From contig NZ_JARXRM010000043.1 of the NCBI RefSeq assembly GCF_029887875.1, positions 31,570 to 95,569 on the forward strand: DNA of 64,000 bases, read 5' to 3'. The notes under the pieces were generated by a model. It did no database searches. It saw only the letters and a program-made list of their open reading frames with translations, and had not been told where the DNA came from. Shown here in pieces: positions 1 through 9,612 of this stretch. The stretch's first letter is position 1; each line of letters begins with the position of its first letter. The DNA comes from Luteimonas endophytica (lineage in GTDB: Bacteria; Pseudomonadota; Gammaproteobacteria; Xanthomonadales; Xanthomonadaceae). Both the position numbers and the translations under genes were made by a program.

Positions 1-21
1 ATCCGTCCATGGAGGCTCATC

Positions 22-39
22 GACGCCATCCATGGCATC
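22..39. repeat. Short palindrome (GCCAT-CC-ATGGC type) in the 201-base leading intergenic stretch
   Basis: An imperfect inverted repeat with GCCAT and ATGGC arms around a two-base centre lies downstream of cysK. Larger relatives with the GGCCAT-GG-ATGGCC core occur at 21986-22033. The rest of bases 1-201 holds only short GC-rich reading frames without recognisable protein features, and I see no gene there. Probably a REP-like element; its function is unknown. Confidence 0.4.
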
Positions 40-201
40 GATGGTCCCGCACCGGGGCACCGCGCCGGCCCTGGAAACCGCGCGGGTGCTTCGGGCGACC
101 TTTGCCTGTGTGGGTGTCGTGGGGTGGGGCGCGGCTTGGGAACGATGGCTGGCTGGCGGGACTTCGCGGGCGCGCCGGGCGTTCGGTGTGCCGACGGGTG
201 G

Positions 202-1194
202 TTACGCTGCGACGGCGGCGGGTTCGGCGTTCGATGTCTCTAGCGAGGCCAGCCACTCGTCGTCGGAGCCCTCGTTGATGCCCTCGAACAGGAACGTGGA
301 GAGGTAGCGCTCACCGGTGTCGGGCAGGGTGGCGAGGATGACCGAGCCTTCGGGTGCGGTGTCGGCTACCTGCAGGGCGGCGGCGACGGTGGCGCCGGCG
401 GAGATGCCGACGAACAGGCCCTCCTCGGCGGCCAGGCGCCTGGCGGTGTCGCGGGCGGTGACGTCGTCGACCGGCAGGCGCTCGTGGTAGACGCTGCGGT
501 CGAGCACCGCGGGGACGAAGTCGGGCGTCCAGCCCTGGATCCTGTGCGGCTGCCAGTCCTTGCCGCCGAGCAGCGGCGCGCCGACCGGTTCCGAGGTGAC
601 GATGCGCACCTCGGGCCGCGCCACCCGCAGCACCTGGCCGACGCCGGTCAGGGTGCCGCCGGTGCCCCAGCCGCTGACGAAGTAGTCGAGCCGGCGCCCG
701 GCGAAGTCGCGCAGGATCTCCGCTGCGGTGCTCTGGCGGTGGTAGGCGGGATTGGCGGGGTTCTCGAACTGCCGCGCCAGGAACCAGCCGTGCGCCTCGG
801 CCAGCTCGGCCGCCCTGCGGACCATGCCGGTGCCGCGCTCGGCGGCGGGGGTGAGGATGACCTTCGCGCCGTAGGCGCGCATCAGCTTGCGGCGCTCGAT
901 CGAGAAGGTTTCTGTCATCACCGCGACGAACGGATAGCCGCGCGCCGCGGCCACCATCGCCAGGGCCACGCCGGTGTTGCCGGAGGTGGCCTCGACGATG
1001 GTCTGGCCGGGCTTGAGGACGCCGCTGCGTTCGGCGTCGAGCACGATCGCCAGCGCCAGCCGGTCCTTGACCGAGCCGCCGGGGTTGAACGACTCGACCT
1101 TGGCGTACAGCGAAACGTGCTTGGGCGGCAGCCGGTGCAGTCTGACCACGGGCGTGTGGCCGATGGTGTCGAGGATGCTGTCGTGGATGGTCAT
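202..1194 (-). CDS. cysK: Cysteine synthase (O-acetylserine sulfhydrylase)
   Basis: A 330-residue PLP enzyme that joins sulfide (or thiosulfate) to O-acetyl-L-serine to make L-cysteine, the last step of sulfate assimilation. The PLP lysine is K43 in GGSVKDR. The substrate loop TSGNTG is at 70-75, the phosphate-binding loop is GTGGTLTG, and a GISAG segment lies near the C-terminus. The start at 1194 gives the canonical N-terminus MTIHDSILDTIGHTPVVRL; upstream in-frame codons lack family similarity. It lies 157 bases downstream of cysG on the same strand and may be co-transcribed with it. Sequence alone does not separate the CysK from the CysM type; the ETFSIERR loop resembles CysK-like proteins of this family. 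The rest of the sulfate pathway lies next door. Confidence 0.93.
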   Translation of the reverse strand: MTIHDSILDTIGHTPVVRLHRLPPKHVSLYAKVESFNPGGSVKDRLALAIVLDAERSGVLKPGQTIVEATSGNTGVALAMVAAARGYPFVAVMTETFSIERRKLMRAYGAKVILTPAAERGTGMVRRAAELAEAHGWFLARQFENPANPAYHRQSTAAEILRDFAGRRLDYFVSGWGTGGTLTGVGQVLRVARPEVRIVTSEPVGAPLLGGKDWQPHRIQGWTPDFVPAVLDRSVYHERLPVDDVTARDTARRLAAEEGLFVGISAGATVAAALQVADTAPEGSVILATLPDTGERYLSTFLFEGINEGSDDEWLASLETSNAEPAAVAA

Positions 1195-1351
1195 GGCGAT
1201 GTCCTCGCTGGGAGCGGATCTGGAAAGAACGGATGCGGCCGGGTCCCTGGACGCCCTCGGGGGATCCGCGGACGGCACCATCCGGGCACGGCCGCCGAGC
1301 GCGGAGCGGGGCCATGGTGCCGGCCGGGGCGACTGCGCGACCGGGGCGGGC

Positions 1352-2860
1352 TCATGCGGCGCGCTCCAGCGCCGGCTCGGGCGCCGGCGCCGGCTTCGCG
1401 GTGCCCGCCTGCGGCGCGGTCGATCGGTGGACGGGCGAATCGGCCGACAGCGGCCCATCGCCGAACCAGTGCAGCGTGTCGGCCAGGGCGGCGACCTCGC
1501 CCAGGATCAGCAGTGCCGGCGATCGGACCGCATGGCGGTGGGCCTGCGCCGGCAGCTCGTGCAGCGTGCCGACGACCACGCGCTGGTCGGGCCGCGAGCC
1601 GTTCTCGACCAGGGCGAACGGGGTCGCCGGGTCGCGGCCGTGGCGGATGAGCCGCGTGCGCAGCGTGTCGAGCATCGCGACGCCCATGTACACGGCGAGT
1701 GTCTGGCGCTCCTGCGCCAGCGCCGGCCAGTCGAGGCCGTCGAGCGAGGCCGCGCAGTGGGCGGTGACCAGGCGCAGGGACTGGGCGTGGTCGCGGTGGG
1801 TCAGCGGGACGCCGGCATAGGCGGCGCAGGCGAGCGCCGCGGTGATGCCGGGAACGACTTCGTAATCGACGCCGTGCGCGCGCAGGGCTTCGAGTTCCTC
1901 GCCGCCGCGGCCGAACACGAACGGGTCGCCGCCCTTGAGCCGGACCACGCGCCGGCCGGCGCGGGCGTGCTCGATCATCAAGGCGTGGATGCGCGCCTGG
2001 GTGGTGCCATGGTCGCCGGCACGTTTGCCGACGCAGACCAGCTCGGCGTCGCGGCGTGCCAACGCCAGCACGCCTTCGCCCACCAGGCGGTCGTGGAGGA
2101 TGACGTCCGCCTCGTTGAGCAGGCGCAGCGCGCGCAGGGTGAGCAGGCCGGGATCGCCGGGGCCGGCGCCCACCAGCGCCACCGATCCCGCGGTCGCGGC
2201 CGCGTTCCCGGTACCCGGCGCCAGCTCTGCGTCGAGGAGCCGTTCGGCTTCCCGGTGGCGGCCGCGGCGCAGGAATCCCTGCAGCGGCCCGGCGAGCAGC
2301 CGCGCGAACGCGCGCCGCCGCGCGCCCGGTTCGGGCCAGCGCTCGCGGATGCGGCCGCGCTGCCGCGCCAGCAGCGTGGCCAGCGCGGCCCAGGAGTCGT
2401 CGAGCTGGGCTTCCAGGCGTTCGCGCAGCAGCCGCGCCAGCATCGGCGCGCCGCCGCCGCTGGAGATCGCGATCTGCAGCGGGCCGCGCTCGATCCGCGC
2501 CGGCACCTGGAAACGCGACAGCGCGACGTCGTCGACCACGTTGACCCAGATGCGCCGCGCCTGCCCGGCGGCCGCCACCTCGCGGTTGACGGCGTCGTCG
2601 TCGGTGGCGGCGATCGCCAGCCAGGCGTCGTCCAGCCAGGCCGGCTGGAATCGGCCCGGCAGATGCGCGATGCGGCCCGCCTGCGCCAGCGCGCGCAGTT
2701 CCGGTTCCAGAGCTGGCGCACCCACCACGACGCGGGCGCCCGCCTGCAGCAGGGCCGAGGCCTTGCGCCGTGCGACGGCGCCGCCGCCGACCACCAGCAC
2801 GGTGCGGCCGCGCAGGTCGGCGAACAGCGGATACAGCGGCGGGGCGTTGTCGTTGGACAT
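1352..2860 (-). CDS. cysG: Siroheme synthase (uroporphyrinogen methyltransferase / precorrin-2 dehydrogenase / ferrochelatase)
   Basis: A 502-residue multifunctional enzyme that makes siroheme, the cofactor of the sulfite reductase encoded at 4804. The N-terminal NAD-binding dehydrogenase/chelatase part begins with the Rossmann motif VVGGGAVA at about 24-30 and includes NVVDD near 107-111 and the ISSGGGAP loop near 132-139. The C-terminal SUMT methyltransferase starts near residue 226 with [12 protein letters not shown] and contains [16 protein letters not shown]. Length and domain order match E. coli CysG, with a slightly longer, Ala/Pro-rich tail. It is divergent from cysB across a 207-base gap that contains a candidate CysB motif oriented toward cysG. 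Confidence 0.95.
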   Translation of the reverse strand: MSNDNAPPLYPLFADLRGRTVLVVGGGAVARRKASALLQAGARVVVGAPALEPELRALAQAGRIAHLPGRFQPAWLDDAWLAIAATDDDAVNREVAAAGQARRIWVNVVDDVALSRFQVPARIERGPLQIAISSGGGAPMLARLLRERLEAQLDDSWAALATLLARQRGRIRERWPEPGARRRAFARLLAGPLQGFLRRGRHREAERLLDAELAPGTGNAAATAGSVALVGAGPGDPGLLTLRALRLLNEADVILHDRLVGEGVLALARRDAELVCVGKRAGDHGTTQARIHALMIEHARAGRRVVRLKGGDPFVFGRGGEELEALRAHGVDYEVVPGITAALACAAYAGVPLTHRDHAQSLRLVTAHCAASLDGLDWPALAQERQTLAVYMGVAMLDTLRTRLIRHGRDPATPFALVENGSRPDQRVVVGTLHELPAQAHRHAVRSPALLILGEVAALADTLHWFGDGPLSADSPVHRSTAPQAGTAKPAPAPEPALERAA

Positions 2861-2942
2861 GGTGGCTCGCGAAACTCGGCCGCCACGAACCTAGCGCCGC
2901 CGTCTCGGCCGCGGAAATGGCGTGCCGGCCTGGCGACATGCG

Positions 2943-2956
2943 ATTTCGGCATAAGC
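2943..2956 (-). promoter_or_regulatory. Candidate CysB-type motif upstream of cysG
   Basis: On the minus strand this reads GCTTATGCCGAAAT. It matches 11 of 14 positions of the motif at 8482-8495 (GGTTATGCGGACAT). Both copies point toward their sulfur gene and begin about 95-102 bases upstream of the start codon. A possible -10 (TAGGTT, 2888-2893) lies about 60 bases downstream. Assignment to CysB is inference from position and gene context. Confidence 0.4.
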
Positions 2957-3067
2957 CGCCCTCGCATGGCGATGGACAATGCCGGCGAGCCGCGGCTAAG
3001 CTCGACCATCGCTTCATCGTGATCGAACGATAGGGCGTTCCCCGGCGCGCCGGCCCGGAGCCATGCC

Positions 3068-4057
3068 ATGACCCTCACCCAGCTGCGCTATCTGGTGGCC
3101 ATCGTCGACGCCGGGCTCAACATCACGCTCGCCGCCGAGCGCGTGCACGCCACCCAGCCGGGCTTGTCCAAGCAGTTGAGGCAGCTGGAGGACGAACTCG
3201 GCTTCCAGCTGTTCGTGCGCAAGGGGCGCAGCCTGGAGGGGATCGCGCCGGCGGGCGAACAGGTGCTGCAGCATGCGCGCCGGATCCTGGAAGAAGCCGC
3301 CAACATCCGCAGCTACGCCGCCAACGCGCGCGGCGAGCACAGCGGCCGGCTGCTGCTGGCCACCACCCACACCCAGGCGCGCTACGTGCTGCCGCCGGTG
3401 ATCGCCGCGATCAAGCGCGAATTCCCGCAGGTCAACGTCGACCTGCACGCCGCCGCCGACGCCGAGGTGCTGCAGAAGCTGGCCCAGGACGGGGCCGACC
3501 TCGCCCTGATCAGCACCGCCGGCCCGCCACCCCAGGACGGCGGCATGGTGGTGCCGCTGTACCGGTGGCGACGCGTGCTGCTGGTGCCCAGCGCGCACCC
3601 GCTGGCCGGTCTCGGGCGAGCGCCGTCGCTGGCCGAACTGGCCCAGCACCCGCTGATCAGCTACGAGTCCTCCACCCGCGCCGATTCCTCGCTGCAGCGC
3701 ACCTTCGCCGCCGAAGGCGTCGCGCCGCAGGTGGCGATGACCGCCCGCGACGCCAACCTGATCAAGACCTACGTGCGCGCCGGCCTCGGCGCCGGCCTGC
3801 TCGCGGAAATGGCGATCGGGTCCCGCGAGGACGGCGACCTGCGCCTGCTCCCGGCCCCCGCGGCGCTGCCCGAATGCATCACCTGGGCGGTGATCCCGCG
3901 CGGCCGGGTGCTGCGCGAATACGCGCTCGCGCTGCTGCACGCGCTTGCGCCGCAGCTCGATCGCCGCGACCTGCGCCGGGTGCTGGAGGGCAACCTGCAG
4001 CCGGACTGGCCGGCGCCGCCGACCTGGACCGAGCTCGGCCAGCCGATCTCGGTGTGA
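3068..4057 (+). CDS. cysB: LysR-family regulator CysB
   Basis: A 329-residue LysR-type transcription factor. The winged helix-turn-helix is at about residues 1-60 (MTLTQLRYLVAI, then LTLAAERVHATQPGLSKQ-like helices with QPGLSKQLRQLEDELG). The inducer-binding domain begins near residue 90. In known CysB/Cbl proteins this domain senses O- or N-acetylserine and the protein activates sulfate assimilation genes. The gene sits between cysG and cysH inside the sulfur locus, which supports CysB over other LysR proteins. The start at 3068 fits the family N-terminus. It converges on cysH with a 12-base gap. The inducer is inferred from the family. Confidence 0.9.
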   Translation: MTLTQLRYLVAIVDAGLNITLAAERVHATQPGLSKQLRQLEDELGFQLFVRKGRSLEGIAPAGEQVLQHARRILEEAANIRSYAANARGEHSGRLLLATTHTQARYVLPPVIAAIKREFPQVNVDLHAAADAEVLQKLAQDGADLALISTAGPPPQDGGMVVPLYRWRRVLLVPSAHPLAGLGRAPSLAELAQHPLISYESSTRADSSLQRTFAAEGVAPQVAMTARDANLIKTYVRAGLGAGLLAEMAIGSREDGDLRLLPAPAALPECITWAVIPRGRVLREYALALLHALAPQLDRRDLRRVLEGNLQPDWPAPPTWTELGQPISV

Positions 4058-4069
4058 GGCGCGCCGGCC

Positions 4070-4807
4070 TCAGGCGGCGATGTCGGTCTCGTCGGAATGG
4101 AGGCCGCACTCGCGCCTGAGGCCGAAGAAGCGGGTGTCCTCCTCGCGCATCCCGGGCTCGAGCCTGCGCGTGGTGTGTACGTCGCCGATCGAGACGTAGC
4201 CCTGGTGCCAGAGCGGGTGGTAGGGCAGGTCGTGCCGTTGCAGGTACTGCCAGACGTCGCGGTCGCTCCAGTCGGCGATCGGGTGCAGCTTCCAGCGGCC
4301 GCCGCGCAGCTCGAGGAAATCGATGCCGGCGCGGGTGCTGGCCTGCTGCCTGCGCAGGCCGGCGATCCAGGTGCGTACGCCGAGCTCGCCGAGTGCGCGC
4401 TGCATCGGCTCGACCTTGTGGATGCGGTTGTAGCGGTCGATCCCTTCCACCCCCTGTTCCCATAGCCGACCGAGCCGGGCCTCGGCCCACGGCCCGCCCG
4501 GCTCGGGCCGATAGACCTTGAGGTTGAGGGCGAGCCGCTCGGTGAGCTGGTCGACGAAACGGTAGGTTTCCGGGAACAGGTAGCCGGTGTCGACCAGCAG
4601 CACCGGGATGTCCGGCCGCTGCCGGGTGACCATGTGCAGCGACACCGCCGCCTGCGCGCCGAAGCTCGAAGAGAGCGCATGCCCGCCGGCGGTGTTCTCC
4701 AGCGCCCACGCCACGCGCGCCTCGGCGCTGCGGCGCGAGAGCCAGCGGTTGAGTTCGGCCAGGGCGCGGGTGGACTCGGCGGCGGTGACGGGATCGGGGG
4801 GAGTCAT
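4070..4807 (-). CDS. cysH: Phosphoadenylyl-sulfate (PAPS) reductase
   Basis: A 245-residue thioredoxin-dependent enzyme reducing PAPS to sulfite and adenosine 3',5'-bisphosphate. The nucleotide-binding N-terminal region shows [10 protein letters not shown] near 48-57 and [11 protein letters not shown]. The catalytic cysteine lies in the C-terminal ECGLH motif. The iron-sulfur cysteine pairs of APS reductases are absent, so this is the PAPS type, which agrees with the APS kinase domain in the nearby CysNC. Its ATG overlaps the cysI stop codon (ATGA), so translation is probably coupled. It is the last gene of cysJ-cysI-cysH. Confidence 0.95.
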   Translation of the reverse strand: MTPPDPVTAAESTRALAELNRWLSRRSAEARVAWALENTAGGHALSSSFGAQAAVSLHMVTRQRPDIPVLLVDTGYLFPETYRFVDQLTERLALNLKVYRPEPGGPWAEARLGRLWEQGVEGIDRYNRIHKVEPMQRALGELGVRTWIAGLRRQQASTRAGIDFLELRGGRWKLHPIADWSDRDVWQYLQRHDLPYHPLWHQGYVSIGDVHTTRRLEPGMREEDTRFFGLRRECGLHSDETDIAA

Positions 4808-6555
4808 GCGGACGCGTCCTCGCTGAGGTTGGCAAGCGGAATGCCGCGGCGGATGTCGCGTTCGGGCACCGACACCGCGCCGCTGCGCAGCAGGTAGTCG
4901 CCGAACCCCTCTCCCTCGTGCCGGTCGCGGGCGTACCCGGCGAACAGCGGATCGAGGGCGGCGAGGATCGCGGCCTCGTCGATGTTGTCGCGGTACAGCG
5001 CGTTGAGGCGCTGGCCGCGGTGATCGGCGCCGAGCATCAGGTTGTAGCGGCCCGGGGCACGGCCCACCAGGGCGATCTCGCCCAGGTAGGGGCGGGAGCA
5101 GCCGTTGGGGCAGCCGCTGACGCGCAGGTGGATCGGCGCGTCGCCGATGCCGTGCCGGTCCAGCAGCGCCTGCACCCGGTCGAGCAGCTCGGGGAGATAG
5201 CGCTCGGCCTCGGCCATCGCCAGCCCGCAGGTCGGCAGCGCCACGCAGGCCAGCGCGTTGCGCCGCAGCGGCGTGGCGGAGCGCCAACCGTCCAGGCCGT
5301 GCTCGGCGCAAAGGACATCGACGCGCGCCCGCAGTGCGGCGGGCACGTTCGCCAGCACCAGGTTCTGGTTCGGCGTCATCCTGAACTCCGCGCCGTCGCC
5401 CTCGGCCTGCAGCAGCGTGGCGATGGCGCGCAGGCCGCCGAGATGGCGCACCGGCTCGCCGCGACCGTCGAGGCGGCCGTCGACGATGCGACCGGCCGGA
5501 AGCCGCAATCCCAGCTGCAGGCGGCCGCCGCCGCCTTCGGACCAGCCGAAGCGGTCGCCGGTGTGGGAAAAAACGAACGGCCGCGCCGGGGGGAGGGAGA
5601 ACCCGGCGCGCCGTTCGACCTCGGCCCGGAACCAGTCGAGACCGCGATCGTCGATGGTGTACTTGAGGCGCGCGCGCTTGCGCACCTCGCGATTGCCGTG
5701 GTCGCGCTGCGTCGTGACCACGGCCTCGGCGACGGCGGTCACCTGGTCCGGCCCGATGAAACCGATGAGGCTGCCCAGGCGGGGATAAGTCTCGGGATCG
5801 CCATGGCTTGCGCCCATGCCGCCGCCCACGCTGACGTCGTAGCCGAGCAGAGCGCCGTCCTCGCCGAGGATGGCGATGAAACCGAGATCCTGCGCGAACA
5901 CGTCGACATCGTTGACCGGCGGCACCGCGAAGCCGATCTTGAACTTGCGCGGCAGGTAGCGGTCGCCGTAGATCGGTTCTTCCTCCCCGCCGCTGGACGC
6001 GACCCGCTCCTCGTCCAGCCAGATCTCGTAGTACGCACGGGTGCTGGGCAGCAGCCGCGCCGACAGCGCCGCTGCCTGCACCTGTACCGCCGCGTGCGCG
6101 GCCGACGGCTGCGGGTCGGCGGCCACGGCGATGTTGCGGTTGACGTCGCCGCAGGCGGCCAGGGTGTCGATCAGCGCCGCGTTGATCGCCTGCATGGTGG
6201 CCTTGAGCTCGGTCTTGATCACCCCGTGCAGCTGGAACGCCTGGCGGGTGGTGATGCGCAGGCCGCGTTCCGCGTAGCGGGTCGCGATCGCGTCCAACTG
6301 CAGCCACTGCGCAGGCGTCACCACGCCACCCGGCGTGCGGGTGCGGATCATGAAGGCGTAGGCGGGTTCGAGCAGTGCCTGGCGGCGCTCCTCGCGGACG
6401 TCGCGGTCGTCCTGCTGGTAGCTGCCGTGGTACTTGATCAGGGTCTGGTCCGACTCGCGCAGCGCGCCGGTGACCGGATCGGCCAGGCTCTCCAGCAGGC
6501 TGCCCCGCAGGCGGGCGCTGTCGGCCTTGATGTCTTCGACGGAGTGGGTGCTCAT
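4804..6555 (-). CDS. cysI: Sulfite reductase (NADPH) hemoprotein beta-component
   Basis: A 583-residue siroheme/[4Fe-4S] protein that performs the six-electron reduction of sulfite to sulfide with electrons from CysJ. Cluster ligands are CVALPTC (about 436-442) and CPNGC (about 480-484), the normal CX5C and CX3C pattern joined to siroheme. Substrate and cofactor contacts such as ITTRQAFQ and the RMTPNQN segment are present. The start at 6555 gives [10 protein letters not shown]; longer in-frame extensions look non-homologous. It lies 28 bases after cysJ and shares an ATGA overlap with cysH, forming a compact operon. Confidence 0.96.
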   Translation of the reverse strand: MSTHSVEDIKADSARLRGSLLESLADPVTGALRESDQTLIKYHGSYQQDDRDVREERRQALLEPAYAFMIRTRTPGGVVTPAQWLQLDAIATRYAERGLRITTRQAFQLHGVIKTELKATMQAINAALIDTLAACGDVNRNIAVAADPQPSAAHAAVQVQAAALSARLLPSTRAYYEIWLDEERVASSGGEEEPIYGDRYLPRKFKIGFAVPPVNDVDVFAQDLGFIAILGEDGALLGYDVSVGGGMGASHGDPETYPRLGSLIGFIGPDQVTAVAEAVVTTQRDHGNREVRKRARLKYTIDDRGLDWFRAEVERRAGFSLPPARPFVFSHTGDRFGWSEGGGGRLQLGLRLPAGRIVDGRLDGRGEPVRHLGGLRAIATLLQAEGDGAEFRMTPNQNLVLANVPAALRARVDVLCAEHGLDGWRSATPLRRNALACVALPTCGLAMAEAERYLPELLDRVQALLDRHGIGDAPIHLRVSGCPNGCSRPYLGEIALVGRAPGRYNLMLGADHRGQRLNALYRDNIDEAAILAALDPLFAGYARDRHEGEGFGDYLLRSGAVSVPERDIRRGIPLANLSEDASA

Positions 6556-6583
6556 GATGATCGGCGCTGCGGCGGCATCCGGT

Positions 6584-8413
6584 TCAGTAGACGTCGCGGC
6601 TGTAGCGGCCCTCCGATCGCAGGGCGTCCAGATAGCCGGCGGCGGATTCGGCGTCGCGGCCGCCATGGGTGGCGATCACCTCCGCCAGCGCGGCGTGCAC
6701 GTCGCGCCCCATGGCCAGCGCGCCGCAGACGTACAGGTGCGCGCCGCCCTCCAGCCAGGCGTACAGTTCGCGGCCGCGCTCGCGGATGCGCCGTTGCACG
6801 TAGGTGCGCGGCGCGGGGGCGGCGCCCGCGGTGCCGGTTCCCGCGGCGGCCGGGTCCCGCGAGAACGCCAGGTCGATGCGCTGCAGCTGGCCTTGCTTCA
6901 ACGCGCGCTGCCATTCCAGCTGGTAGAGGAAGTCGCTGCGGAAACGGGGATTGCCGAAGAACAGCCAGTGCCGACCGCTCGCGCCGACCGCCACGCGCTC
7001 CTGCAGGAAGCCGCGGAACGGGGCCACCCCGGTGCCGGCGCCGATCATGATCAGGTCGCGGCCGGGGTCGGCGGGCAGGCGGAAGCGTTCGTTCGGCTCC
7101 ACGTAGACCGGAACTTCCGCCCCGTCCCCCGCGCTGGCCAGGAAGTGCGAGGCGACGCCGAAGCGCGGCGCGTCGCCGCGCGCCCAGGCGAGGTGGGCGA
7201 CGGTGAGATGGGCCTCGTCGCCCACCGCCTTGCGGCTGGAGGCGATCGAGTACAGGCGCGGGGTGAGCGGCCGCAGCGCGGCCACCAGCGCCGCGGCGTC
7301 CCAGTCGGCCGGCACCTCCCGCAGCAGGTCGATCAGCTGCCGCCGGTCGATCCAATGCGCCAGCGCGTCGGCGCGGTCCGGTGCGAGCAGTGCCGCCAGG
7401 GCGCCATCGCCTGCGCGCGCCGCATGCGCGACGAGCAACGGGCGTGCCAGCCGGGTCAGTTCGCGGCGGAGCTCCAGCCATTCGCGCAGTGGCAGCGCTT
7501 CGTCGCCCAGCGCGACCGTGGTATCGCCGTCCAGGCGCAGCGCCGCGAGCACGTCCTCGACCAGCGCCGGCGAATTGCGCGGCAGGACACCGAGTGCGTC
7601 GCCGGGCTCGTAGTGGAGTCCGGATCCCTCGAGAGACAGTTCGAAGTGGCGAATGTCGCGGTCGCTGCCGCTGGCGGTGATGCGCTGGTCGACCAGCACC
7701 TCGGCCGCGAACGGGCGCCCGCGGTCGTGCGGCGCCGCGGCTGTCGCGAGCGGTCGCAACGGCGTCACCGTGGCGCTTGGCTTGAGCGACTCGCGTGCGA
7801 CGCTGAGCGCCTGCCGGCGCCATGGCGTCGCGACGCCGTCGATGTCCAGGTCCGCGTCGCCGCGCTCGAGCAGGCGGGTGGCGCCGAGTTCGGCCAGGCG
7901 TGCATCGAGGAGCTGGCCGACGGCGCAGAACCGCGGGTAGCTGGAATCGCCCAGGCCCAGCACCGCGTAGCGCAGCTGCGGCAGGGCCGGCGCGCGCTTG
8001 CCGGTGAGGAAGGCGCACAGGTCGCGGGCGTCGTCCGGCGGATCGCCGTCGCCCTGGGTGCTGACGACCAGATAAAGATAGCGTTCCTGCTTCAGCTCGC
8101 GTGTCGGGTAGGCGCCGGCGCTGACCAGCCGCACCGCCAGCCCCGCGCCTTCCAGGTCCGCGGCGAGGCGTTCGGCCACGCGCCGGGCGTTGCCGGTCTG
8201 GCTGCCGTGGACCACGGTGATCCGGTTGCCGGGCACGGCCTGCCCGCCGGCAGCCGGTTCGGCGGCCGACGGCGCCGCGTGCGTCGCCAGCCCGGCCGCG
8301 TAGCCCGACAGCCACCACAGCCCGGCGCCGTCCAGCCCGTCGGTCAGCCGACGCAGCGCATCGGTGCGCTCGGCAGACAACGGCGGCGCGGCAAGGGCTT
8401 GCGGAGGCGACAT
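6584..8413 (-). CDS. cysJ: Sulfite reductase (NADPH) flavoprotein alpha-component
   Basis: A 609-residue diflavin reductase that passes electrons from NADPH through FAD and FMN to CysI. The flavodoxin-like FMN domain begins near residue 64 ([19 protein letters not shown]) and continues through [13 protein letters not shown] and [11 protein letters not shown]. The FAD and NADPH modules follow ([29 protein letters not shown]) and the chain ends in the usual RYSRDVY. It is the first gene of cysJIH and is divergent from cysD across a 170-base regulatory gap. Confidence 0.96.
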   Translation of the reverse strand: MSPPQALAAPPLSAERTDALRRLTDGLDGAGLWWLSGYAAGLATHAAPSAAEPAAGGQAVPGNRITVVHGSQTGNARRVAERLAADLEGAGLAVRLVSAGAYPTRELKQERYLYLVVSTQGDGDPPDDARDLCAFLTGKRAPALPQLRYAVLGLGDSSYPRFCAVGQLLDARLAELGATRLLERGDADLDIDGVATPWRRQALSVARESLKPSATVTPLRPLATAAAPHDRGRPFAAEVLVDQRITASGSDRDIRHFELSLEGSGLHYEPGDALGVLPRNSPALVEDVLAALRLDGDTTVALGDEALPLREWLELRRELTRLARPLLVAHAARAGDGALAALLAPDRADALAHWIDRRQLIDLLREVPADWDAAALVAALRPLTPRLYSIASSRKAVGDEAHLTVAHLAWARGDAPRFGVASHFLASAGDGAEVPVYVEPNERFRLPADPGRDLIMIGAGTGVAPFRGFLQERVAVGASGRHWLFFGNPRFRSDFLYQLEWQRALKQGQLQRIDLAFSRDPAAAGTGTAGAAPAPRTYVQRRIRERGRELYAWLEGGAHLYVCGALAMGRDVHAALAEVIATHGGRDAESAAGYLDALRSEGRYSRDVY

Positions 8414-8477
8414 CGGGACCGGCCACGAGGGAGGACGGCCTCGAGCCTAGGCGCCCGCTCCGGCGTTGAAAAAGGAA

Positions 8478-8539
8478 GTCCGGTTATGCGGACATGCCCG
8501 CAGGTCATTTACGGCGGTGGCGGGGAGCACGGCTAGAAT
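8478..8539 (+). promoter_or_regulatory. Candidate CysB motif and -10 box of the cysD-cysNC promoter
   Basis: A perfect inverted repeat GTCCG-GTTATG-CGGAC spans 8478-8493 and overlaps the motif GGTTATGCGGACAT (8482-8495), whose partner lies at 2943-2956. A TAGAAT hexamer at 8534-8539 is a plausible -10, about 45 bases upstream of the cysD ATG. No good -35 is seen 16-18 bases before it, as expected of an activator-dependent promoter. The regulator assignment is inference. Confidence 0.42.
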
Positions 8540-8583
8540 GCGCGACATCGGCCCGCGCCCACCGCGGCCGCCATGCCGGACCG

Positions 8584-9495
8584 ATGAGCCAGCCCGCAGC
8601 CTCCACCGATCTCGACCGCCTCGAAGCCGAAAGCCTGCACGTGCTGCGGGAAGTCGCCGCCGAATGCCGGAACCCGGTGCTGCTGTACTCGATCGGCAAG
8701 GACAGCTCGGTCCTGCTGCACCTGCTGCTCAAGGCGTTCTCGCCGGCGCGGCCGCCGATCCCGCTGCTGCACGTCGACACCACCTGGAAGTTCCGCGAGA
8801 TGATCGCCTTCCGCGACCGCCGCGCGGCCGAGACCGGCGTCGAGCTGCGCGTGCACGTGAATCCCGACGGTCTGCGCGACGGCGTCGGTCCGCAGACCCA
8901 CGGCGCGGCGATGCATACCGAGGTGATGAAGACCCAGGCGCTGCGCCAGGCGCTGGCGGCCGGAGGATTCGACGCGGCCATCGGCGGCGCGCGCCGCGAC
9001 GAGGAGAAGTCGCGGGCAAAGGAGCGCGTGTTCTCGTTCCGCGACGCGCGCCAGCGCTGGGATCCCCGGCGCCAGCGCCCGGAGCTGTGGAGCCTGTACA
9101 ACGCCCGCGTCGGCGCCGGCGAGAGCGTGCGGGTTTTTCCGCTGTCGAACTGGACGGAACTCGACGTCTGGCGCTACATCCGCCGCGAGGCGATCCCGGT
9201 GGTGCCGCTGTACTTCGCGGCCGAGCGCCCGATGGTGCGGCGCGACGGCGCCTGGATCATGGTCGACGACGGGCGCCTGCAACTGCGGGCCGGGGAGACG
9301 CCGGAACTGCGCCGGGTCCGGTTCCGGACGCTCGGCTGCTATCCGCTGACCGGCGCCATAGAGTCCGATGCCGCGCATCTCGATGCGATCATCGCCGAGA
9401 TGGAGACGGGCCGGCAGTCCGAGCGCGCGGGCCGGCTGATCGATCATGTCGACGGCGATTCGATGGAGAAGAAGAAGCGCGAGGGATATTTCTGA
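8584..9495 (+). CDS. cysD: Sulfate adenylyltransferase subunit 2
   Basis: A 303-residue ATP sulfurylase small subunit that makes adenosine 5'-phosphosulfate from sulfate and ATP, driven by GTP hydrolysis in CysN. It is a PP-loop type protein with [13 protein letters not shown] near 34-46, [15 protein letters not shown], and the C-terminal [10 protein letters not shown] ending typical of CysD. The start at 8584 (MSQPAAS) was chosen over an upstream in-frame ATG because the family alignment begins there. The gene opens the cysD-cysNC operon and is divergent from cysJ. Confidence 0.95.
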   Translation: MSQPAASTDLDRLEAESLHVLREVAAECRNPVLLYSIGKDSSVLLHLLLKAFSPARPPIPLLHVDTTWKFREMIAFRDRRAAETGVELRVHVNPDGLRDGVGPQTHGAAMHTEVMKTQALRQALAAGGFDAAIGGARRDEEKSRAKERVFSFRDARQRWDPRRQRPELWSLYNARVGAGESVRVFPLSNWTELDVWRYIRREAIPVVPLYFAAERPMVRRDGAWIMVDDGRLQLRAGETPELRRVRFRTLGCYPLTGAIESDAAHLDAIIAEMETGRQSERAGRLIDHVDGDSMEKKKREGYF

Positions 9496-9504
9496 AGAGC
9501 CTTG

Positions 9505-9612
9505 AGTGGCGACTGGCGATTCGCAAGGGCATGGTGCATATGGGCAACGAAGCCATCGGGGCTGGGCGGGAACACGAGATCGCTGTCTCTTCCGAGTCAC
9601 CAATCACGAGCG
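9505..9612. repeat. Inverted-repeat element between cysD and cysN, running into the cysN 5' end
   Basis: The left arm GCGACTGGCGATTCG (9510-9524) and the right arm CGAGTCACCAATCAC (9594-9608) are inverted relatives of each other, about 70 bases apart. Similar GATTGGGG/GGTGATTCGC units flank the sufB-sufC gap at 19366-19476 and one lies inside murD2 at 42405. This looks like a dispersed palindromic element. Its right half is inside the coding sequence of cysNC. Confidence 0.5.

Noticed and set aside
8466..9539. A very long frame upstream of cysNC
   Set aside because: It is the shadow of cysD in another frame; CysN homology starts only near 9600.
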